A stretch of 64,000 nt of DNA from Methylotuvimicrobium buryatense 5G (GTDB lineage Bacteria > Pseudomonadota > Gammaproteobacteria > Methylococcales > Methylomonadaceae), in the NCBI RefSeq assembly GCF_000341735.1, contig NZ_KB455575.1:3542904-3606903 (forward strand), given 5' to 3'. Below, piece by piece: positions 20,269 to 30,280 of the stretch. The position numbers and the translations under genes are program-made. Numbering within the stretch: the first letter of the stretch is position 1; each line of letters starts with the position of its first letter. A model generated the notes under the pieces. The model saw only the letters and a list, made by a program, of their open reading frames with translations. It did no database searches and was not told the origin of the DNA.

Positions 20269-20637
20269 TCACGGGAGAATCAATTTGGAAACTGCGGCTA
20301 GCATCTGTTGCGGCTGAAACGGCTTAACGACCCAGGCTTTGGCGCCTGCCGCTTGACCCTCTTGGATCTTACTTTGCTGTGATTCGGTAGTCAGCATGAT
20401 GATCGGCGTAAATTTATAGGCAGGTAGTTTTTTGGCTTCTTTGACGAATGTGATGCCGTCCATGTTCGGCATATTGACATCGGAAATGATCAAATGAATT
20501 TTCTTGCCGTCCATTTTGCTTAGTGCGTCTTTGCCGTCGCAGGCCTCGATGACCTCGTAGCCGTCGCCTTTCAACGAGATTTTGACGAGTTGACGGATCG
20601 ATGAGGAATCGTCGACGATCATGATGGTTTTGCTCAT
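20269..20637 (-). CDS. cheY: CheY-type response regulator
   Basis: 122 residues from the ATG at 20637 (MSKTIMIVDD), chosen because AGGAGA precedes it; the longer frame from 20679 overlaps the upstream receptor. It is a lone receiver domain with acidic pocket VDDSSS, phospho-acceptor Asp in ISDVNMPNMDG, and Lys in VVKPFQPQQ. It is the likely direct target of the CheA encoded two genes downstream. Whether it drives a flagellar motor, pili or c-di-GMP enzymes is not visible. Confidence 0.93.
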   Translation of the reverse strand: MSKTIMIVDDSSSIRQLVKISLKGDGYEVIEACDGKDALSKMDGKKIHLIISDVNMPNMDGITFVKEAKKLPAYKFTPIIMLTTESQQSKIQEGQAAGAKAWVVKPFQPQQMLAAVSKLILP

Positions 20638-20647
20638 GGTTTTTCTC

Positions 20648-21844
20648 CTAGAAAAAAGTAATGATTGAAGGGGCGTCATCGGCCGTTTGGTCCGGCTTCC
20701 GACCCTCTTGGTGAAGCTGGCGCTCTTCCGCCATCGCGTAAGAGCGTTCCAATTCGGCCATTAACGCTTCGGGATCGATGGTTTCGATTTCGCCGTTAGT
20801 GTTGAATTTTTCGAGCATGCTGTCGAAACGAGGAGGCAGGCTTTCGATGTTTTCGCAGACGTGACTGAGTACTTGGCTGACACGGTCTTGGAATTGCAAG
20901 CTGACGATAGCGTTTTGCACTTCCCGTTGAATACAGGCGCTTTCGTTGCGTAGAATTGCCGTCGATTCGGCAAGCGTATTCGTGGCTTCGTGAAAATCGC
21001 TCAAAACTTTGTTGATCGATTGCTCGGCATGATTGACCGACTCGGCATCGTGTTCTGCTGTATGCGTGGCTTCTTCAAATGCCGAAGAGATCGCGGCATT
21101 GATCGTTTCGACTTTTTCGGTGATGCGTTTGCCGGTTTCACCAGACATGGTCGACAGTTTACGAACCTCATCGGCCACCACCGCGAAACCTCGACCTGCC
21201 TCTCCGGCGCGCGCCGCCTCGATCGATGCATTGAGCGCGAGCAGATTGGTTTGACCCGCGATGCCGGCGACATCGGCGGCCATGGTTTTCAGATCGTCGA
21301 TGAATTGCAGCAATCGGTGTATTTCCATCAGCAGAGCATCTTTGTTTTGTTTAGCCGCGCGAAGAGAATTGACGACGGTTTCGAGTTCTTGCTTATTGCG
21401 CTCGAACATCACGACTAAACCGGAATCGCCCGAAGCCATCGCCGAAGCGTCGATCGATTGTTCGATGCGGTCAATGATTTCGCTAAATTGGTCGAGAAGT
21501 TGCATCGTCGCGTTTTCCATCTGGCTGCGGGAGCTTTCGATCTGCCGTGTCCATACCGGCATCAATTGGTGTGCCAAATGTTGCTGATTTTCCAGTAATG
21601 TTGCGATCAAATTTTTGTCGGATTCCCGGTTTTTTGTATTATCCGAATTTAATGTGGCCGCGACTTGACCTGAAAGTGTATTGCTGAGGCGTATGCCAAT
21701 ACCGATAGCAACGATAGGCAATGATGCGGCGATTGCCGCAGCTTGCCAACCAAGGTCCGCAATAGCGGTGATCGCGACGGCACAGGCGCCCATTGCACCG
21801 ATAATTGCCGTACCGATCAGGCAAGCTGTTCTGATGTTTTCCAT
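20648..21844 (-). CDS. Short methyl-accepting chemotaxis protein
   Basis: 398 residues. Two N-terminal membrane helices close together (about 8-50) with almost no periplasmic loop, then directly a coiled-coil receptor domain with [20 protein letters not shown]. No HAMP or sensor domain can be seen, so it probably senses from the membrane or the cytoplasm, or acts as a structural member of the array. The C-terminal end is Glu/Gln-rich. It is 10 bp before cheY. Confidence 0.9.
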   Translation of the reverse strand: MENIRTACLIGTAIIGAMGACAVAITAIADLGWQAAAIAASLPIVAIGIGIRLSNTLSGQVAATLNSDNTKNRESDKNLIATLLENQQHLAHQLMPVWTRQIESSRSQMENATMQLLDQFSEIIDRIEQSIDASAMASGDSGLVVMFERNKQELETVVNSLRAAKQNKDALLMEIHRLLQFIDDLKTMAADVAGIAGQTNLLALNASIEAARAGEAGRGFAVVADEVRKLSTMSGETGKRITEKVETINAAISSAFEEATHTAEHDAESVNHAEQSINKVLSDFHEATNTLAESTAILRNESACIQREVQNAIVSLQFQDRVSQVLSHVCENIESLPPRFDSMLEKFNTNGEIETIDPEALMAELERSYAMAEERQLHQEGRKPDQTADDAPSIITFF

Positions 21845-21860
21845 ATTGACTCCCAGTCGA

Positions 21861-22244
21861 CTAATGTTTTGAATTCATATCCGGGCGACCGACCAAGCCC
21901 GTAATGACCTCGATAATATTGTTATAGTCCTTGATCTTGTCGAAGAAATAGCTGGCGCCATATTGCAATGCACGCTTTTTGTGCTGCTCGGTCGGGACGA
22001 GTGTCATTACTAAAATGTGTACGACTTCGCATTTGGATTTGATAGCTTTTAGAACTTCGAATCCATGACCGTCTTCCAGGCATAAATCGAGCAAAACGAT
22101 TTCAGGATGGTGAACGGTGGCCAATGCGATCGCTGTTTCAACAGAATCGGCTTCGAGTAGCGAATGTTCCGGAATGCTGAGGCTAAGCATTTCGATGATT
22201 CGTTGGCGAACCAACGGGGAATCTTCAACAACCATCAGTTTCAT
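21861..22244 (-). CDS. Single-domain response regulator
   Basis: 127 residues, a lone receiver with acidic pocket VVEDSP, phospho-acceptor Asp in [12 protein letters not shown], and a Lys in FFDKIKDYN in place of the usual KPF. It starts the chemosensory transcription unit, 16 bp ahead of the short receptor gene. It may be a second CheA target acting as a phosphate sink, or belong to another kinase. Confidence 0.88.
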   Translation of the reverse strand: MKLMVVEDSPLVRQRIIEMLSLSIPEHSLLEADSVETAIALATVHHPEIVLLDLCLEDGHGFEVLKAIKSKCEVVHILVMTLVPTEQHKKRALQYGASYFFDKIKDYNNIIEVITGLVGRPDMNSKH

Positions 22245-22523
22245 GACTTTTTAATAAATGTTTTTCGTTGGGAAGCATCATGCGAAAAAAAGCGCATAAA
22301 AAATATCGGTGTATTTCCGAAATGACTTCTAGGAAAAAAGACGAGTGGCTATAGGAAAATTCCTATAAATGGTTTGTAAGCCGTGTTGCTTGCGGGCTAT
22401 TGGTAGTTCTTAAGGAAAGAAGGTGTCGGGGGACGGGTTGATGAGATTGCAAACGATTTCACGTTTTCGAGAAGAACTCGATGCATACCGGCTATAAATC
22501 CGGCTTTTGTTGTCGGTCGATTT
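22245..22523. other. Intergenic region before the chemosensory operon
   Basis: No gene seen. It holds a 16-bp perfect palindrome, ATAGGAAAATTCCTAT-like (22351-22366), which might be an operator, and a small GCG...CGC hairpin with a T-run near 22279-22299. It is the likely promoter region of the chemosensory operon on the minus strand, but no clear -35/-10 pair was found. Confidence 0.3.
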
Positions 22524-23171
22524 TCAAGGCATATCTAGAAGCTGATGTTTGATTGCATAACGGATTAAGTCGGCGTTAGTCGTCAATTGCATTTTTTGGA
22601 GGATATGCGTCTTGTGCGTGCTGATGGTTTTTACGCTGACAGAGAGTCGGTTGGCAATTTCGGTCAGGCCTTGACCGTCCGCCAATAGTTTGAAAATTTG
22701 AAATTCGCGGTCGGAGAGCAATGTGTGCGGTGGTTTGTCGCCGGATGATGTATTGCTATTAAATTCCATCGCCATGCGTTCAGCCGACGCTGGACTAATG
22801 AAAATGCCGCCGCTTGCCGCTTTGCGGATTGCCGAGACCAGTAATGTTGATGCGCTTTCTTTGGTCAGATAGCCAGAGGCGCCGGCTTTATATGCGCGAA
22901 TCGCATATTGTTCCTCGCTATGCATGCTGAGGATTAGTACCGGTAATTTAGGTTGATCGGATTTGATTTGTTTCAACAATTCCAAACCGCTACGCCCGGG
23001 CATCGTCATGTCCATTACCATGACATGAATGTCGAGTTTACGCATGAGCCGGAGCGCTTCCATGCCGTCTGAGGCCTCGCCGACCACTTCGATGTCGTCG
23101 GAATCGGCGAGGATTAGCTTCAGGCCTTCGCGCAAGATCGCGTGATCGTCAACCAGCAATACTTTTATCAT
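22524..23171 (-). CDS. NarL/FixJ-type response regulator
   Basis: 215 residues. Receiver domain (about 2-118) with Asp in VMDMTMPGRSG and Lys in YLTKES, then a LuxR-type DNA-binding domain (about 148-210) with SDREFQIFKLLADG and SVKTISTHK. Its start lies 23 bp inside the end of the preceding kinase gene, so the two are coupled and form a NarX/NarL-like pair. Target genes are unknown. Confidence 0.92.
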   Translation of the reverse strand: MIKVLLVDDHAILREGLKLILADSDDIEVVGEASDGMEALRLMRKLDIHVMVMDMTMPGRSGLELLKQIKSDQPKLPVLILSMHSEEQYAIRAYKAGASGYLTKESASTLLVSAIRKAASGGIFISPASAERMAMEFNSNTSSGDKPPHTLLSDREFQIFKLLADGQGLTEIANRLSVSVKTISTHKTHILQKMQLTTNADLIRYAIKHQLLDMP

Positions 23172-24675
23172 GTTCTTTTAATGGTTCGGTAATGACTTGT
23201 TTTGGCAGCATGACACGAATTTTGGTACCTTGTCCCGCTTGCCCGGTGATATCGATATGACCGCCCAGCGAGGTGACGCGTTCGCGTATGCCAAGTAAGC
23301 CGAACGGCTTTCGTTTGTTCGCGCTAGCGGCTTGGTGAATAAGGCCGATACCGTCGTCTTTTATCGATAGTACAATGCGTTCGTCGCAGTCTTCCAGTTC
23401 GACATCGAGACGGGAGGCTTTGGCGTGGCGTGCCACGTTGGTGACGGCCTCCTGCAAAATACGAAATATCGTTGTGTTAAGAACGTTATCGAAATCGAAT
23501 TCCTCATGGCTTATTTTTAAGGTATATTCGACGCCAGTCCGCTCTTGAAATTCTGCGAGTAACCATTCGGCAGTTGCGGCCAATCCTAGGTCATCGAGTA
23601 AACCGGGGCGCAGGTTCGCAGAGATACGGCGCATCGAGTCGACCGTCGAATCGACGAGTGTGATCATATTGTCGGTTTTGACGAGCATTTCATCCTGGTC
23701 GTCGGCAAATCGTGTTAGCAACCAGGTTAAATCCATTTTCAGCGCGGTTAGTGCTTGTCCCAGTTCGTCGTGTAGCTCCCGCGCGATGCGAGTTCTTTCT
23801 TCTTCCCGGACCGACTGTAAAAAAGAGGACAATTCGCGCAAACGGCAGCGCGATTCGTTCAATTCGCGCTCGGCTTGTTTTCGGCGGCTAATGTCATGAA
23901 ATGCCGTTACGACCGCTATGACTTGGTCGTTTTCGCGGATCGGTGTAGCAACATAAGAAACTTCAAAAAATGAGCCGTCGCGACGAATGAAAATTTCATC
24001 CTCGGTACGGTAGGGAATACCTTGACGGGTATAGTTGCCGACCGGGCAATCTTGTTCTGGATAGGGCGAACCGTCCGCTTTGAGGTAATGTATCAGTCGA
24101 TGAAGATTTAGTCCGCTGACTTCGTTATTGCGCCAACCTAACAGCCTCTCCGCTTCGGGGTTTATGAACAGGATGCGTCCCTGGGCATCGGTAACTGCCA
24201 GTCCTTCGCCCAGCGCGCCGACGATGTTGTTTAATAATTTTTCTTTTTGTTTCAACGCCTGTTCGACTTGACGTTTTGTCGCGCGGTTTTTCGCTTCGGC
24301 GACTTCTCTTCGAATGGCGGGAACCAGTCGGACAAGGTTGTGTTTCGGTATGAAATCGTGAGCGCCTTTTTTCAGCAGCGTGACTGCGGTTTCTTCGTTC
24401 AAACAACCTGAAATAACGATACAGGGGATATCGAGATTGTTCGCTTCGAGGATATCGAGTACTTCGTAAGCGCTGAATGCCGGCAGATTATAATCGGAGA
24501 CGATGACGTCCCAAGGCCGACTATCGAGTAATGTATGTAGGTCTTGTTTATTTTGTATCGCAGTATGCTCGAACGACAGTCCATCTCTTTCAAGAGTTGA
24601 TATGACTAGCGCTTCGTCCAACTTATCGTCTTCGATCATCAGGATCGAAATTTTGCCGATTTGAGTCGTATTCAT
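23149..24675 (-). CDS. Receiver-PAS-HisKA_3 sensor kinase (NarX/UhpB class)
   Basis: 508 residues, no membrane segment. N-terminal receiver (about 8-125) with Asp in VSDYNLPAF, PAS domain (about 145-265), and a HisKA_3 dimerisation domain with RIARELHDELGQ, His near residue 301. A HATPase with KDDGIGL and GLLGIRERV ends it. Its start overlaps the stop of the receiver gene before it by 4 bp (ATGA), so that receiver, this hybrid kinase and the NarL-type regulator form one relay. It can accept a phosphate on its own receiver from another kinase. Confidence 0.92.
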   Translation of the reverse strand: MNTTQIGKISILMIEDDKLDEALVISTLERDGLSFEHTAIQNKQDLHTLLDSRPWDVIVSDYNLPAFSAYEVLDILEANNLDIPCIVISGCLNEETAVTLLKKGAHDFIPKHNLVRLVPAIRREVAEAKNRATKRQVEQALKQKEKLLNNIVGALGEGLAVTDAQGRILFINPEAERLLGWRNNEVSGLNLHRLIHYLKADGSPYPEQDCPVGNYTRQGIPYRTEDEIFIRRDGSFFEVSYVATPIRENDQVIAVVTAFHDISRRKQAERELNESRCRLRELSSFLQSVREEERTRIARELHDELGQALTALKMDLTWLLTRFADDQDEMLVKTDNMITLVDSTVDSMRRISANLRPGLLDDLGLAATAEWLLAEFQERTGVEYTLKISHEEFDFDNVLNTTIFRILQEAVTNVARHAKASRLDVELEDCDERIVLSIKDDGIGLIHQAASANKRKPFGLLGIRERVTSLGGHIDITGQAGQGTKIRVMLPKQVITEPLKEHDKSIAG

Positions 24676-25109
24676 GTTATTACTGTTTCATTCCAGTTCA
24701 GCCAATAGCCGGCAATTTCGCGCACGGCTTCGACAAACTTTGCAAAATCGAGCGGTTTTTGGATATAGCTGTTGGCTCCGAGACGATAACTGGCTTCCAG
24801 GTCGCAGGATTCTTTGGACGAAGTTAATACGACAACCGGAGTTAGACGAGTTTGATCGATGCCGCGGATTTGTTTGAGCACTTCCAAACCGTCCAGTTTG
24901 GGTAATTTTAAATCGAGCAAGATGATGCGAGGTAATAATCGGCGATCTCGTTCGCTATGCTTGCCGCGAGCAAACAAATAGTCCAGTGCCTCTTCGCCGT
25001 CTCTGACGACTTCTATTTTATTCGTAATGTTATTATCTTGTAAGGCCCTGAGCATCAACGTAACGTCGTCTTCGTTGTCTTCCACCAGCAATATGACTTT
25101 GTCGCTCAT
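24672..25109 (-). CDS. Rcp1-like single-domain response regulator
   Basis: 145 residues from the ATG at 25109 (MSDKVILLVEDNEDD); a longer reading from 25337 would lie inside the upstream kinase gene. Acidic VEDNEDD pocket, phospho-acceptor Asp in ILLDLKLPKLDG and Lys in YIQKPLDF are typical of receivers paired with phytochrome-like kinases (Rcp1 family). It follows the MASE3 kinase gene by 25 bp and precedes the hybrid kinase with a 4-bp overlap, so it probably carries phosphate from the former. Confidence 0.9.
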   Translation of the reverse strand: MSDKVILLVEDNEDDVTLMLRALQDNNITNKIEVVRDGEEALDYLFARGKHSERDRRLLPRIILLDLKLPKLDGLEVLKQIRGIDQTRLTPVVVLTSSKESCDLEASYRLGANSYIQKPLDFAKFVEAVREIAGYWLNWNETVIT

Positions 25110-25134
25110 GTTATATAATCTCATGGTAGTAAAA

Positions 25135-28100
25135 TTAGAGTTTGAAAAAAAAGGTCGCTCCTTCATCCGGAACGCTTTCCGCCCAAACGCTGCCGTTGTG
25201 ACGAGAAATAATACGCTGTACCGTCGCCAAACCGACACCTGTACCCTCGAATTCATCTTCGCTGTGCAGCCGTTGAAAAGCTCCGAACAGCTTGTGCGTG
25301 TATTTCGGATTGAATCCGGCGCCATTATCGCGCACAAAATAGACCGTTTGCTCGTTACTACGATAAAAACCGAGTTCGATTATAGTCGGTTCTCGATGAC
25401 GCGTGAATTTCCATGCGTTGGCTAACAAGTTTTCCAAAACGATTTTCAATAATTGACTGTCGCCGAATATGCGACAGTCAGGCGCTATTAGGAATTCAGC
25501 CTTGCGCTCCGGTTCCCTTTGCTTGAGGTCCGTAAGAATCTCTTGCGCCATTTTTGATAAATCGACTTCGACGTATCGTAATTCGCCTCGGTTAACGCGG
25601 GACAATTGTAGCAAGTCGTCGATTAACTCAGCCATGCGCTTGGCTGCATTTTGAATACGATCGAGATAGCGGCGAGCTTTTTCGTCCATCGAATCGCCGT
25701 AATCGACTGATAGCATGTGTGAAAAGCCGTCAATCGCGCGCAACGGTGCACGAAGATCGTGGGAAACCGAATAACTGAATGCTTCCAGTTCTTTGTTGGC
25801 CGCTTCAAGCTGGGCCGTGCGTTTTTTAACGCGTTGCTCCAGTTGTCGGTTCAGGGCCTCGATCTCGGTCTTGTTTTGCCAGCTTTCGGTAATGTCGAGA
25901 TGCATGACGACTGCGCCAAGCTGTTCTTCGGTCGATAGCGGTACGGCGATCATACGGTACCAACGCTGCTGATCCGGGGAGTTGCAGTCGTATTCATTGA
26001 CGAATTGCGGACTTTGTCCGGACAGTACGTTTTTTAATCCATCAATTGTCGATTGAATGTCGGAATTGAGGCAAGTGGCGTTGTAACAGGCTTTAGGGTA
26101 ATTGGTGCCGACGCCGAATTGTTGTAATGATAGACCGTTTTGACGCGCAAAATCATCCCAGCGCTTATTTACTGCAATAATTATACCGTCGTTGTCCAGT
26201 AACGCTAAATTGGCGGGGAGTGCGTCAAGTATCGCGCGTAGAATATTCGATTGATGCTGCAATTCTAGCTGGTTTTTCTTCAATTCATATTCAGCGAGCT
26301 TTCGTTCTGTAATATCGAGCGTCGTTCCTGTCATTTGTATTGGTTTTCCGTCGGCATTTAGAACGGTTTCACCTTGTCCGAGAATGTAGCGTATTTTTCC
26401 ATCGGGCCTGCGGATACGGAATTCGCAACGGTAAGTGGATGACGTGTCGAGCGCTTTTTGAATTTCGTTGATGAAGAGTGTCCGGTCTTCTTCGACAATG
26501 AATTCGAGAAATGCATCATAGCTGGTTGCGATGCTTCCGGGCTCTAGGCCTAAAATACGGAAGCGTTCGTCTGACCACGACTGCCGGCCGGATTCAATGT
26601 CCCATTCCCAGCTACCCATGTGCGCGATGGCCTGTGCTTTGGATAGGTTTTGTTCTTTTTCGGTCAGGGATTGCTGGGCTTTTTTACGTTCGGTGATGTC
26701 GTTGAGAGTGGAGCGGCTGGCAATATAATGGCCTTGTTCGTCATAAATCGCGGTGGCGTTGACCGATACGAAAAAATGCGAGCCGTCTTTACGGACCATT
26801 TCGAACTCGAGATCTTGAACCGAACCTTCGTGTTTGAAGCGAGGAAAGTTTTTTTGAAATACTTTAACGTATTCGTCGGGAATCAAATCGATAAAAAGAA
26901 CCTTGTCGACCAATTCCTCGCTTTCGTAGCCAAGCCAGTCGAGTTCGGTTCGATTGATTTTACGAATCACGCCGTCGCTATCCAAAGAATGGTATCCGCA
27001 GGGTGCATTTTCGTAGAGGTCTTCGATTTCGGCTTTCGAGCGAAGCAATTGTTTTTCTGTGCGTTTTTGCTCGGTGATGTCCAGCAAGGTCCCGAATATT
27101 GCGATCGGTTTACCCGCTTCATTCGTCTGAACATGAATCGATGCCTGTATATGACGTATCGCACCGTCAATTCGTACAATACGATATTCCATTTCGATCG
27201 GCTCGAGGTTTTTGGAGATATCTTCAAGAGCGGTCAATACCTTGTCTCTGTCTTCAAAATAGAGCAATGAAGCGAACGATGAGTAGTCGGGTTGGCGCGA
27301 TTGCGGAGTCATGCCTACGATCCGAAACATTTCGTCGGACCAGCTCATTTGATCACTGATCAAGTCCCATTCCCAATTGCCGAGATGTGCAATCGCTTGG
27401 GCTTGTGACAGCATTTTTTCTTGACGGACAAGGTTGTCTCGGATTCGTCTGTGTTCGGTGACATCGCGAAAAACCATGACGACACCGATGATCGAGCCGT
27501 CTTTGTCGATAATCGGCGATGCTAATTGCTCTATCGAATACGTCGTGCCGAAAGCCGAAACTATCATGGCATGGTTGGCCAGCAATATTGCCCGTTGTTC
27601 GCGCAGACAACGATCGACCGGGTTTTCGATCGGGCTGTGATCGGTTTCGTCGAAAACTTTAAATACCTCGGCAAGCGGACGACCGGATGCCGCTTCGTTC
27701 GACAAGCCTGTCAATTGCGAAGCGACGGTATTCAACGAGGTCACGATACCTTTCGAATTAGTCGTGATAACGCCGTCCATGATCGAATGCAGCGTGACTT
27801 CCGCGCGCTCTTTCTCTCGATGCATGGCTTGCCTGGAAAGCTCCAGTTTGGCGTAAGGGTCGCGTACCAATTGTTCGAATAAAACACGGTACAAAAAGAG
27901 ATAGGCCACGATTTTGTATATGTGCCCGAGCAAATTGAACGCGTCGGTCACGCTGGAATAACTGGTGAAGCATAATTCGCTGATGACGATGACGCTGGCT
28001 GCAGGACAAAGACCGCGACAATCGAAATGCATTCGAGTCTTAGTGGATACTCGGTAAAATAATACGGCCGATACGGCATACATCGTCATCACGATGTATT

Positions 28101-28647
28101 CGGCAATTTTTTTGGCGGGTGTCAAACCGCTTTGTTCGTCCCAAAACAGCGGTATCCAAGTCGGATGCCATAATTCGACCCAATATGTCAAAGCGGTTAT
28201 CGTCAAAAAAAACGCGAGTAGGCGATAACGTCCTTGTTGAGACTTGAATGGTCGCCAAGCCAGCGTTGATGATGCTAGCATTGCGGCGGCCAGCATGAAT
28301 CGAGCAGCAAGCCAAAACACAATCCCTTTTTGCGGACTGCTGGGGCTAATGAAGTCCGGCATGCCTTGATACGACATTAAATGCGCGAAATCCAGTAAGC
28401 CGACAGACAAAAAAGCGGTGCCTAGAATAGTTAGGTTACGTGGACGGTCGGCGTCGCATGTGTTCCAGATAATTCCAAAAATCATGCATGAAACGATGAC
28501 CGAAAAAGTTTCCATTATCGTATGTAATGGAAGATAGGAGTCGATTTCGCGTAACTCCGATATCGGTGGCAAGAGAAGAAAAATGAAATAAATCAGAGCG
28601 AAAAAGCCGACTAGAATCCAAGTTTTGAGAATTAGGCTATTGATCAT
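25135..28647 (-). CDS. MASE3 membrane sensor with five PAS domains and histidine kinase
   Basis: 1170 residues. About 230 N-terminal residues form several membrane helices resembling the MASE3 sensor domain (LPLHTIMETFSVIVSC near 40). Five PAS domains lie between about 285 and 915; two begin with the related WEWDL/WEWDI signature of PAS_3. The kinase core has HisKA with SYSVSHDLRAPLRAIDG (His near 958) and a HATPase with ENLLANAWKFT, VRDNGAGF and GTGVGL. This is a Cph1-type kinase core without the phytochrome chromophore domain. The signal is unknown. It is transcribed first, ahead of the Rcp1-like receiver. Confidence 0.92.
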   Translation of the reverse strand: MINSLILKTWILVGFFALIYFIFLLLPPISELREIDSYLPLHTIMETFSVIVSCMIFGIIWNTCDADRPRNLTILGTAFLSVGLLDFAHLMSYQGMPDFISPSSPQKGIVFWLAARFMLAAAMLASSTLAWRPFKSQQGRYRLLAFFLTITALTYWVELWHPTWIPLFWDEQSGLTPAKKIAEYIVMTMYAVSAVLFYRVSTKTRMHFDCRGLCPAASVIVISELCFTSYSSVTDAFNLLGHIYKIVAYLFLYRVLFEQLVRDPYAKLELSRQAMHREKERAEVTLHSIMDGVITTNSKGIVTSLNTVASQLTGLSNEAASGRPLAEVFKVFDETDHSPIENPVDRCLREQRAILLANHAMIVSAFGTTYSIEQLASPIIDKDGSIIGVVMVFRDVTEHRRIRDNLVRQEKMLSQAQAIAHLGNWEWDLISDQMSWSDEMFRIVGMTPQSRQPDYSSFASLLYFEDRDKVLTALEDISKNLEPIEMEYRIVRIDGAIRHIQASIHVQTNEAGKPIAIFGTLLDITEQKRTEKQLLRSKAEIEDLYENAPCGYHSLDSDGVIRKINRTELDWLGYESEELVDKVLFIDLIPDEYVKVFQKNFPRFKHEGSVQDLEFEMVRKDGSHFFVSVNATAIYDEQGHYIASRSTLNDITERKKAQQSLTEKEQNLSKAQAIAHMGSWEWDIESGRQSWSDERFRILGLEPGSIATSYDAFLEFIVEEDRTLFINEIQKALDTSSTYRCEFRIRRPDGKIRYILGQGETVLNADGKPIQMTGTTLDITERKLAEYELKKNQLELQHQSNILRAILDALPANLALLDNDGIIIAVNKRWDDFARQNGLSLQQFGVGTNYPKACYNATCLNSDIQSTIDGLKNVLSGQSPQFVNEYDCNSPDQQRWYRMIAVPLSTEEQLGAVVMHLDITESWQNKTEIEALNRQLEQRVKKRTAQLEAANKELEAFSYSVSHDLRAPLRAIDGFSHMLSVDYGDSMDEKARRYLDRIQNAAKRMAELIDDLLQLSRVNRGELRYVEVDLSKMAQEILTDLKQREPERKAEFLIAPDCRIFGDSQLLKIVLENLLANAWKFTRHREPTIIELGFYRSNEQTVYFVRDNGAGFNPKYTHKLFGAFQRLHSEDEFEGTGVGLATVQRIISRHNGSVWAESVPDEGATFFFKL

Positions 28648-28787
28648 GACTTATTTTAAAGGGATAAGCACATCTTGGGCGGTTGCTGATTATGCTGTGA
28701 AAAAGGCGATGATTATTCTATAGGCTGACTATAACACGGAAATTTGATGGTATTGATTCGAATCGATTAAACCCTAGTCCTTTTATT

Positions 28788-29214
28788 TTACCTATCGTAG
28801 ATCAAAATACGACACCGCGGCGCTCGTCAAAGGACGTCGTGAATCCAGCACATAAATTATCCAAGAAAATTCACTATGAACTATGGAATTTAGGTGTAGG
28901 GTGAATATGTTCTTGTAGACTCTTTGCCAGCATTCATGATGGCAAAGCCTTGCTATCGCCGTGGCTGGTGACGTGAACATCAATGTTGCATTACGCCCAG
29001 GATGGCGTGTAATAGGGCGCCACAGTAGGCGCTTTAGGCGACAACTAGTCTGACATGTGGCAAGTAGAAAAATCCCCCTGCATTTTCTGCATTCTTTTCA
29101 TCCCTGTAACTCAGCAGTTGCCGAGAAGTAAAAATCGACCTAACGCCCCGGCGCCTCTTCAGGCACTAATGTAAAGCGTATAAAAGGCCTGTTCGAGGTG
29201 CGAAGGAGTTATAA
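28788..29214 (+). repeat. Dispersed repeat family B, expanded copy
   Basis: It opens with CTATCGTAGATCAAAATACG and closes with GGCGCCTCTTCAGGCACT and GTGCGAAGGAGTTATAA. The roughly 280-bp middle carries other shared modules, such as TGCATTACGCCCAGGATGG (also in the MITE at 55588-55845) and CAGCATTCATGATGGCAAAG. The right end runs over the last codon and stop of the asparaginase gene. The gap 28648-29208 has no gene. Confidence 0.6.
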
Positions 29215-30222
29215 ATGTTCCGAGGCAATTTCAAGCTTGATGAATCGACTTATGTTGCTATCGCTAAAATTACCGTAAGCCAGCAGCAGTTTCACATAAG
29301 CACATTCGAGCGACAGATTCCAAAGCATTTCGGCGCCTTGTTCGAGTAATTCTCGCGTGCTTTCGTAGGCGCTATCGGTGTGTATCGACGGCGCCAGATA
29401 AACCGGAATGCCCTGCTTACTGCAACGTTCGATGAACGGCAGCAATGACCAATCAGCGCCCCACTGCATCGAAGCGCACGCTGTGCCGGAATGATAGAGA
29501 TCGTGCAATACCGCATCGATGCCATCCAAATTAAACAGCGTGTAATTCAACCCCGGATAAGGCCTGATTAATGCGATGCGTTTCGAGAAATCCGGTTTTA
29601 AATCGAAAGCCGTGCCGGCTTTGTTTTTAAGCGTGATGAGCGGTTCGGAAAAAACGCCGTTTTCGAAACGGCAATAGCTTTTGTTTTGCACGCTGATAAA
29701 ATCGCCGCTGAGTTGCAGCGAAGAAGCCAGGCGGCTGCCTAAATGGATTTGCGTGTATTCGCCCGGGTTTCGATAAGGGACGAAAACGCCCGTTTCGCGG
29801 CGCTGACGGATGAATTCGATCGCGGCGATAAAATTGTTCAAGCCGTTGGCCTCGGGATGATCAAGGGGGCGGTCGCTCGATACCAGCAGCATCGGTTTGT
29901 TTAGCGCATGGAAATAAAGACTTAACGCGGCGGCGGTATAGGCTAAGGTATCGGTGCCGTGCGTGACGATGACGCCGTCGTAGCGTTCGGGTTGCTCTGC
30001 CTCGATGGTTTTAATCAGTGTTTCCCAGAAGGTAGGTGTAATATTTTCGCTTAAAATTTGAACCGGTCGTATCGTTGTGAAGTCGATTTGTGAATGTTCC
30101 GGATACTGTCGTTCAAATAGCTGCAGTAAACGGTATGGCGCGTTGACGGAAGTTGCGATCGTGCCGCAGGAAGCCTCCGATCCGATCGTGCCGCCGGTAA
30201 ATACAAGCAAAACGTTTTTCAT
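29209..30222 (-). CDS. L-asparaginase, type I (cytoplasmic)
   Basis: 337 residues from the ATG at 30222; the longer frame to 30459 crosses the folA gene and is not real. TGGTIGSE near residue 10 provides the first catalytic Thr, and the second motif VTHGTDTLAYTA (about 90) the Thr-Asp pair. No signal peptide, so cytoplasmic. It hydrolyses asparagine to aspartate and ammonia. It is divergent from folA with 58 bp between the starts. A repeat overlaps its 3' end. An Asn/Gln amidotransferase-related role is less likely. Confidence 0.88.
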   Translation of the reverse strand: MKNVLLVFTGGTIGSEASCGTIATSVNAPYRLLQLFERQYPEHSQIDFTTIRPVQILSENITPTFWETLIKTIEAEQPERYDGVIVTHGTDTLAYTAAALSLYFHALNKPMLLVSSDRPLDHPEANGLNNFIAAIEFIRQRRETGVFVPYRNPGEYTQIHLGSRLASSLQLSGDFISVQNKSYCRFENGVFSEPLITLKNKAGTAFDLKPDFSKRIALIRPYPGLNYTLFNLDGIDAVLHDLYHSGTACASMQWGADWSLLPFIERCSKQGIPVYLAPSIHTDSAYESTRELLEQGAEMLWNLSLECAYVKLLLAYGNFSDSNISRFIKLEIASEHL

Positions 30223-30280
30223 AGTATGATGAATTCCAAAACAAATCTTCCAAGAATAGCAAAGACCTTTTTTTAACAAA

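Noticed and set aside
22488-22510. CCGG...CCGG pair after the NarL-type regulator, considered as a terminator
   Set aside because: Only a 4-bp palindromic match, not a stem with a T-run in the right orientation.
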